Positions 7,961 to 11,503 of a stretch of DNA of 11,503 nt are shown piece by piece (position 1 is the stretch's first letter; every line of letters begins with the position of its first letter). The position numbers and the translations under genes are program-made. The stretch spans positions 1 through 11,503 of the forward strand of contig JAWLBW010000134.1 of assembly GCA_041687475.1 (NCBI GenBank), written 5' to 3'. Source of the DNA: JAWLBW01 sp041687475. GTDB taxonomy: Bacteria; J088; JAWLBW01. Below the pieces are notes generated by a model. It was not told the origin of the DNA and did not search any database. It saw nothing but the letters and a program-made list of their open reading frames with translations.

Positions 7961-8605
7961 TTACGACGAAAGTTCGCGTCGACAGCGGTTCATTTTCGAC
8001 GCCCCGCTCACCGCCGGATGGCCGCACAGAAAAAAACGCCACGGGTGCTCGATGGCCTTGGAAATGCCGATGCGCTCGCTGTGACAGATATGATGCCCGG
8101 GCGTGTCGAGCGCGCGGTGAATTCGCACCGCCCCTTCCACCAGATCGGTGCCGTTGTCTTCCTTCGTAATGCCCAGGGCGGCGGTCAGGCAGGCCGGACC
8201 CCGGGCCACCCGGGCGGGCGAGCGAGACTGGCCGCGATTGTCGACCATGCGCTCGTACCCCTGCACCGGTTCGCCGGCCCGAATGAGCACCGCGCCCGCA
8301 TGTCGCTCGTCGTGGGCCACGGCGTTCATACAGAAGTGCATACCGTAACTGAAGTACACGTACAGCTTTCCCGGCGGCCCGTACATGATGGCCGCCCGCC
8401 CGCGAGGTCCGCGAAAGGCATGGCTGGCCGGGTCGAGTTCGCCCAGGTAAGCCTCGACTTCGACGATGCGGGCGGCAAGCAGCGGCGCCCCGGAACGCTC
8501 ATGTACAATGATTTGCCCCACCAGCTCGCGCGCCACGTCAAGGGTGGGCCGGGCGTAGAATGTGCGGGGAAGGGGCCTGTCTTCAAAGATACGCGTGTCG
8601 GCCAT
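7961..8605 (-). CDS. mpg: 3-methyladenine DNA glycosylase, Mpg/AAG family
   Basis: A 214-residue protein of the usual length (about 200) for the alkyladenine DNA glycosylase family, which removes alkylated and deaminated purines in base excision repair. The sequence follows human AAG: ARELVGQIIV, then ARIVEVEAYLG with Glu51 (equivalent of catalytic Glu125) and Tyr53 (Tyr127), SHAFRG with His62 (His136), MYGPPGKLYVYFSYGMHFCMN containing Tyr84, the intercalating Tyr87 (Tyr162) and Asn94 (Asn169), GAVLIRAGEP, and RGPACLTAALGI. All active-site residues are intact. The frame is open far upstream, but that part is antisense to the DUF721 gene; the ATG at 8603-8605 with AAAGAA just upstream fits the family N-terminus. 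The kinase gene starts 37 bp after its stop on the same strand, so co-transcription is possible, but no functional link is known. Confidence 0.93.
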   Translation of the reverse strand: MADTRIFEDRPLPRTFYARPTLDVARELVGQIIVHERSGAPLLAARIVEVEAYLGELDPASHAFRGPRGRAAIMYGPPGKLYVYFSYGMHFCMNAVAHDERHAGAVLIRAGEPVQGYERMVDNRGQSRSPARVARGPACLTAALGITKEDNGTDLVEGAVRIHRALDTPGHHICHSERIGISKAIEHPWRFFLCGHPAVSGASKMNRCRRELSS

Positions 8606-8698
8606 TTCTTTCAGAATACCGGAATCGGGCTCCTGAATCGCACCCCATGCACCCGAAGCCCCCCTGCCGACAAAGGCCGAACGGTGAGATAATGCCCT

Positions 8699-8727
8699 TT
8701 GACACGGCCACGCGGCCTTGCTATCGT
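8699..8727 (+). promoter_or_regulatory. Sigma70-type promoter for the DUF721-lipoprotein operon
   Basis: A perfect -35 box TTGACA at 8699-8704, a 17-bp spacer and a -10 box TATCGT at 8722-8727 (4 of 6 consensus bases) lie upstream of the TTG start at 8748. Transcription would begin near 8734, giving a very short leader that is almost entirely ribosome-binding site. The prediction rests on sequence match only. Confidence 0.65.
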
Positions 8728-8733
8728 AGCTGT

Positions 8734-8740
8734 AAGAGAG
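8734..8740 (+). promoter_or_regulatory. Ribosome binding site that supports the TTG start of the DUF721 gene
   Basis: The purine run AAGAGAG ends 7 nt before the TTG at 8748-8750. An in-frame TAA at 8733-8735 blocks any longer reading frame, and the next in-frame ATG would remove about 39 conserved residues, so TTG (or less likely the CTG at 8745) is the start. Confidence 0.65.
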
Positions 8741-8747
8741 CCCACTG

Positions 8748-9191
8748 TTGGAGCGCATAGGCAACATACTCGGCAAGCAGGGGTTGGGGGCGGTGCAACG
8801 CGCCTTTGCCCTTGCCCAGCTGACCGAAGAATGGCCTCGCCTGCTGGGCGAGCCGTGGGGCAGCATGTCCTGGCCCCTGCGCATGCAGAACGGCATTCTC
8901 TGGATCGGCGTTCCCGATTCCTCATGGGCGCAGCGGTTTGCTTTCGAGAACCGCCGCCTGCGCCTCCGCATCGAAGCCCGTCTGGGAAACCCGGTAGAGT
9001 TACGCGCGCAGATCAGCCGCCCTGCCGAGCCGCCACCCCCCGATAAACCCCCGGTTGTAGGCGTAAACACGCCCGAGGTCGAGGCCGCCGTGAGCGCCAT
9101 GCCCGACGGCGCGCTTCGCGACATCATGCGGGGATACCTCGGAAGGCTGGCGGCCTATCAGAAAACCGATGCAGAGAGGGAGAAGCCATGA
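8748..9191 (+). CDS. DUF721 / DciA-like protein
   Basis: A 147-residue protein with the DUF721 core: a helix around GNILGKQGLGAVQRAF, LTEEWPRLLGEPWGSM, then MQNGILWIGVPDSSWAQRF (residues 46-64), equivalent to the family's 'G.L.V.V.SS.WA..L' pattern, and a helix RRLRLRIEARLG. DUF721 includes DciA, the ancestral loader or partner of the DnaB replicative helicase, but many stand-alone members are uncharacterised. A C-terminal Pro-rich linker (94-104) and a short helix follow. It starts with TTG behind a good promoter. Its TGA overlaps the ATG of the lipoprotein gene (ATGA at 9188-9191), an unexpected partner for a replication-type protein. Confidence 0.85.
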   Translation: MERIGNILGKQGLGAVQRAFALAQLTEEWPRLLGEPWGSMSWPLRMQNGILWIGVPDSSWAQRFAFENRRLRLRIEARLGNPVELRAQISRPAEPPPPDKPPVVGVNTPEVEAAVSAMPDGALRDIMRGYLGRLAAYQKTDAEREKP

Positions 9192-10039
9192 CCTTCACAC
9201 GTGTGTTTCTGCTCATGGGCGTGCTCGCCTTCGCGGCGTGCGGCGACGATGACGACGATAATGGAACCGATCGCAACGGGCAGACCGACGACGAGCCCAC
9301 CCTCGCCGCGGTGGCAACCTGCCCGCCTGCGGGGGCCGAGTCGTGCGGCGACGGAACCGAAGCCGACGGCGACAATTGTCAGTATGACGGCGATGATGCG
9401 GTAACGGTCAATGGAACGGCGGTCGATTTCCTGACCAACCAGCCCAAGCCCAATGCCATCGTCAATCTGGTCGAAAACGACGACGGCGAACCCACCGGTA
9501 TCTGCGGCGTGACCGACAACAACGGGCAGATCAGCCTGCGCGTGCCGCGCGGCGAGGTGCTGGGGGTGGCAACGGTGGCGCAGGGGGCCAAGAACACCTG
9601 GCAGTTCAACCTGCGCTACCCGAGCGACCCGACCGACGGGGCGTCGAGCGTCGACACGACCTTCATCTCGGTCAGCAACGCGCTTGCCAATCTCATACCC
9701 GGGTTAACGGGGGTCGAACCCGATCCCGAACAGGGGTCGATCGCGGGCTCGGTGGTGCGCCCCGACGGTTCGCCGGTGAACTACACGGGCGGAACGGTCG
9801 CGACGCAGAGCGGCGAAGAGGCCTACTACTTCGATGACACCGGCAGCCCTACGAACCGCGAAACGCAGCCCGAACTCAATCCGAACAACGGTCTCTTTGC
9901 GATTCTGAACGTGCCGCCCGGGGCCCACGAGCTCGAGCTTTCCTATAACGGCAATGTGTCGGACACCACCAACAATACGCTGGTGACCTTTCCTGACAGC
10001 GTCGCCATCTCGAACATCGTCTGCACCGAATGTCCCTGA
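9188..10039 (+). CDS. Lipoprotein with two carboxypeptidase-regulatory-like domains
   Basis: A 283-residue protein beginning MTFTRVFLLMGVLAFAAC; the lipobox FAAC (Cys18) is followed by GDDDDDN and a further Asp-rich stretch. Mature residues 40-70 carry four Cys (45, 53, 64 and, later, 106), possibly disulfide bonded, with C279 and C282 at the C-terminus. Two CRL-like beta domains follow: about 72-135 (VNGTAVDFLTNQPKPNAIV, CGVTDNNGQISLRVPRG) and about 183-275 (GSIAGSVVRPDGSPVNYTGG, GLFAILNVPPGAHELELSYN). No enzyme motif is seen; a structural or adhesion role at the cell surface is inference. A strong AGGGAG ribosome-binding site (9177-9182) lies within the end of the DUF721 gene, and the start overlaps its stop by 4 bp. 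A terminator follows 23 bp after the stop. Confidence 0.85.
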   Translation: MTFTRVFLLMGVLAFAACGDDDDDNGTDRNGQTDDEPTLAAVATCPPAGAESCGDGTEADGDNCQYDGDDAVTVNGTAVDFLTNQPKPNAIVNLVENDDGEPTGICGVTDNNGQISLRVPRGEVLGVATVAQGAKNTWQFNLRYPSDPTDGASSVDTTFISVSNALANLIPGLTGVEPDPEQGSIAGSVVRPDGSPVNYTGGTVATQSGEEAYYFDDTGSPTNRETQPELNPNNGLFAILNVPPGAHELELSYNGNVSDTTNNTLVTFPDSVAISNIVCTECP

Positions 10040-10062
10040 GGGGAAATCGGCAGACCGAATAC

Positions 10063-10091
10063 AAAAGGGGAGCCCGAGGGCTCCCCTTTTT
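10063..10091 (+). terminator. Intrinsic terminator, probably bidirectional
   Basis: AAAAGGGGAGCCC at 10063-10075 pairs perfectly with GGGCTCCCCTTTT at 10078-10090, with a GA loop (or a CGAG tetraloop if the top pair stays open), followed by a run of Ts. The A-run on the left gives a T-run when read from the minus strand, so it can also end transcripts of the convergent genes from 10340 upward. Confidence 0.93.
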
Positions 10092-10117
10092 GTTCTCAGT
10101 GAAGTGGACGAACGGCG

Positions 10118-10132
10118 AGGGCTGCAAGCCCT
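10118..10132. repeat. Small perfect inverted repeat in the convergence zone
   Basis: AGGGCT (10118-10123) and AGCCCT (10127-10132) are separated by GCA. It has no T-tract, so it is unlikely to terminate alone; it may be chance or add structure to read-through transcripts. Confidence 0.35.
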
Positions 10133-10175
10133 GCCGGATATACTGCGGGTTCAGCGTGGTCGATGCCGTTTCCGA

Positions 10176-10295
10176 CCGTCTGCCGTTCTGATGGTCTCAC
10201 GGTCTGACGGTCCGAAGGTCCGACCGTCTGCCGGTCTGATGGTCTCACGGTCCGCCAGTCCGCCAGTCCGCCAGTCTGACAGTCTGAAGGTCTCC
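10176..10295. repeat. Degenerate 8-bp tandem repeat, about 15 units
   Basis: From 10176 the sequence divides exactly into 8-mers of the form N-S/A-G-T-C-Y-G/C-M, for example CGGTCTGA, CGGTCCGA, AGGTCCGA, TGGTCTCA, CAGTCCGC and CAGTCTGA. All units except the second keep GTC at positions 3-5. A higher-order repeat is visible: units 1-4 (10176-10207) reappear with a few changes as units 7-10 (10224-10255), a 48-bp period, and CAGTCCGC occurs twice in a row at 10256-10271. There are no spacers, so it is not a CRISPR array. It lies in the non-coding convergence zone between the terminator and the end of the cytochrome gene. Reading frames crossing it are low complexity and not genes. Function is unknown; slippage-driven growth is the simplest origin. 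Confidence 0.9.
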
Positions 10296-10339
10296 CCTTC
10301 ACCCCATCGCCCCACCTCCCCATCAAAGTACGCCCCTGC

Positions 10340-10750
10340 TTACCGCTCAGCTCCGTCGGCAATCCACTTGTACACGGCGGTCAGATCGGCGCTCGGCAGC
10401 TTACCGGTCTGGGGCATGAGGGCGCCCGACTTCGAGGTGCCGGTCAGGCGCAGGTACAGCTCACTCTGCTCGGGTTCGAACGGTTCGACCCGCAGCAGGC
10501 CGCCTTCGGTTGCCCGGGTCATGAGGGCGGCATAGGCAGCGTCGGCGCCCTTGTCGAAGGCCAGGTTCGAGGCAGGCTTCGAGCCGCCGTGACAGCCCGA
10601 CGAGGCACAGCTGAGGGTGAGCATGTTGTCGTGAATCGACTGGAAGTTCGCTTCCACAGGTTTGCGTTCTTCATCGGCGCCGCAGCCGACGGCAAGACCG
10701 AGGGCCAGTACGGCAGCGGCCAGGCGGCCGGTCATCTCGAGACGTTTCAT
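10340..10750 (-). CDS. Small cytochrome-c-like lipoprotein with CX4CH heme motif
   Basis: A 136-residue protein. The N-terminal MKRLEMTGRLAAAVLALGLAVGC has a lipobox AVGC (Cys23). The mature part begins NFQSIHDNMLTLSCASSGCHGG: Cys48 and Cys53-His54 form a CX4CH heme-binding variant, not the usual CXXCH. Near the C-terminus, SGALMPQTGKLPSADL (Met112) and YKWIADGA match the distal Met and the last helix seen in single-heme c-type cytochromes of planctomycete and Myxococcota genomes. It is probably a periplasmic, membrane-anchored electron-transfer or heme-associated protein; heme attachment through CX4CH is plausible but unproven. The ATG at 10748-10750 follows the upstream stop by 29 bp and is chosen because the signal peptide begins there; no clear Shine-Dalgarno is seen. 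Confidence 0.8.
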   Translation of the reverse strand: MKRLEMTGRLAAAVLALGLAVGCGADEERKPVEANFQSIHDNMLTLSCASSGCHGGSKPASNLAFDKGADAAYAALMTRATEGGLLRVEPFEPEQSELYLRLTGTSKSGALMPQTGKLPSADLTAVYKWIADGAER

Positions 10751-10779
10751 GGTGAACTCGTTGCTTTCGGGAAAAAGGT

Positions 10780-11503
10780 TCAGTCGCCTTCGAAAATGAA
10801 GGCGGGAATTCCGCGGAACTCGGCCACCGCCGAAATTCGGTCGCATTCGCCGCTTTCTTCGTTCCGCAGATCGGCCAGCGAAGGCGCCAGGGCTTTGACG
10901 AGCGCGCCCAGTTCGGGCACGACGATGGTGTCGCCTACGGTAAGAATGTCGGAAACCGGAATACCGCCGCCCACGATGCCGCTCACTTCACGGCCGTCGG
11001 GCGAGACGGTAAGCGAAATGCGCGCATCGCGCAGGGTTATTTCATAGAAAATGCCGAAGACCACGATGGGCAACCGCAGATCGAACGGCCCGCCTTCCAA
11101 TGTACCGCCGACAAGCGCGCCCGGCTGGTGGCCGCCCAACCAGGGTTCGTCGTGCAGGGTAAAGGTCTGGTCGGGTAGAAGGGCGTCGTCGGTTCCCAGC
11201 ATGGGTCTGCCCACACCCCGGCGAAAGGCCAGCCCCACTTCGTCGTCGTTTGTCATGCTGTCGGCGCCGACCAGCTCGGCGAGCATGAGAATACCGCCTT
11301 CCTTGATGGCGTTCTGAATGAGCAGGGGCAGGGCTTCGGCAATTTCGGTGCCTGCAGACTCGAGCAGCATGGCTACCTGATTGTCGATGCCCGATACCCC
11401 ATCGGCCGACACGTAGTCGGTCTTGTAGCAGCCCTCTTCGATCGGGCCGTCGGTGGTCAGTCCGTCGAGATCCCAGCCTCGGGTATATCCGTTCTCATCG
11501 GTC
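10780..11503 (-). CDS. Uncharacterised protein, C-terminal 240 codons (5' end outside window)
   Basis: The frame is open from the window edge to the TGA at 10782-10780, so the start is outside. The visible part opens with an Asp/Gly-rich segment, GWDLDGLTTDG, then Cys and SADGVSGIDNQ, which may coordinate calcium (DxDG). A helical region (VAMLLESAGTEIAEALPLLIQ, 'AIKEGGILMLAEL') and an alternating beta-rich part with DARISLTVSPDGREVSGIVGGG follow, ending GIPAFIFEGD. I recall similar 'DLDG...GIDNQ' proteins, often lipoproteins, in Myxococcota-like genomes, but know no function. It is probably exported, judging by composition and by the lipoprotein gene 29 bp downstream. The GTG at 11410-11412 is internal and not the start, since the conserved-looking segment continues before it. 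Confidence 0.75.
   Translation of the reverse strand, partial: TDENGYTRGWDLDGLTTDGPIEEGCYKTDYVSADGVSGIDNQVAMLLESAGTEIAEALPLLIQNAIKEGGILMLAELVGADSMTNDDEVGLAFRRGVGRPMLGTDDALLPDQTFTLHDEPWLGGHQPGALVGGTLEGGPFDLRLPIVVFGIFYEITLRDARISLTVSPDGREVSGIVGGGIPVSDILTVGDTIVVPELGALVKALAPSLADLRNEESGECDRISAVAEFRGIPAFIFEGD

Noticed and set aside
8606..8698. Promoter on the minus strand for the glycosylase-kinase genes, including a sigma54 -24/-12 site.
   Set aside because: No pair of boxes with acceptable spacing or match was found by reading the region.
8606..9127. A 174-codon N-terminal extension of the DNA glycosylase frame.
   Set aside because: It runs antisense through the DUF721 gene and its promoter, is Arg/Ser-rich low complexity, and lies outside the glycosylase fold.
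10176..10295. CRISPR array.
   Set aside because: Units are 8 bp, contiguous and without unique spacers, and no cas genes are present.
10096..10535. Open frames on both strands through the tandem repeats, giving periodic Ser-Asp-Arg-Gln-Thr-type or Val-Ser-Arg-type peptides.
   Set aside because: The periodicity comes from the 8-bp DNA repeat (24 bp = 8 codons); no start signal or family match; the plus frame also runs antisense into the cytochrome gene.

Overview
The window reads as chromosomal DNA of a high-GC, diderm bacterium (G+C above 60 percent by eye). Four predicted lipoproteins, a transmembrane Ser/Thr kinase with PEGA repeats, an FHA-GAF-sigma54 activator, a CX4CH cytochrome-like lipoprotein and a protein with a 'DLDG...GIDNQ' segment together suggest Myxococcota or a related former deltaproteobacterial lineage. 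This placement is inference; there is no rRNA or other phylogenetic marker here.

Layout. (1) Positions 1-1372, plus strand: the C-terminal part of an EVE-domain protein, then, one base after its stop, an M19 renal-dipeptidase-like protein in which the bridging metal ligand Glu appears to be Gln. (2) Positions 1409-8605, minus strand, read right to left: a 3-methyladenine DNA glycosylase (Mpg/AAG family), a membrane Ser/Thr kinase with two C-terminal PEGA domains, a TPR/DUF5683-like membrane protein, an FHA-GAF-sigma54 transcription activator, a small Ig/PKD-like lipoprotein and a large lipoprotein with about five carboxypeptidase-regulatory-like (CRL) beta-sandwich repeats. From the TPR protein onward the spacings are 2 bp, 5 bp and a 4-bp ATGA overlap, so these four genes are almost certainly one operon; kinase and glycosylase lie 62 bp and 37 bp further upstream. 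(3) Positions 8699-10091, plus strand: a sigma70-type promoter, a DUF721/DciA-like gene with a TTG start, a second CRL lipoprotein coupled to it by an ATGA overlap, and a strong intrinsic terminator. (4) Positions 10092-10339: a non-coding convergence zone with a degenerate 8-bp tandem repeat (about 15 units). (5) Positions 10340-11503, minus strand: a small cytochrome-c-like lipoprotein preceded by the C-terminal 240 codons of an unrecognised protein that runs off the window.

The most interesting unit is the 1409-7923 cluster. Its order suggests a signalling pathway: a kinase that may sense the periplasm or envelope through PEGA domains, a TPR membrane partner, and a sigma54 activator whose FHA domain seems to have lost its phosphothreonine-binding residues, followed by two envelope lipoproteins. 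The wiring is inferred from gene order and domain content.
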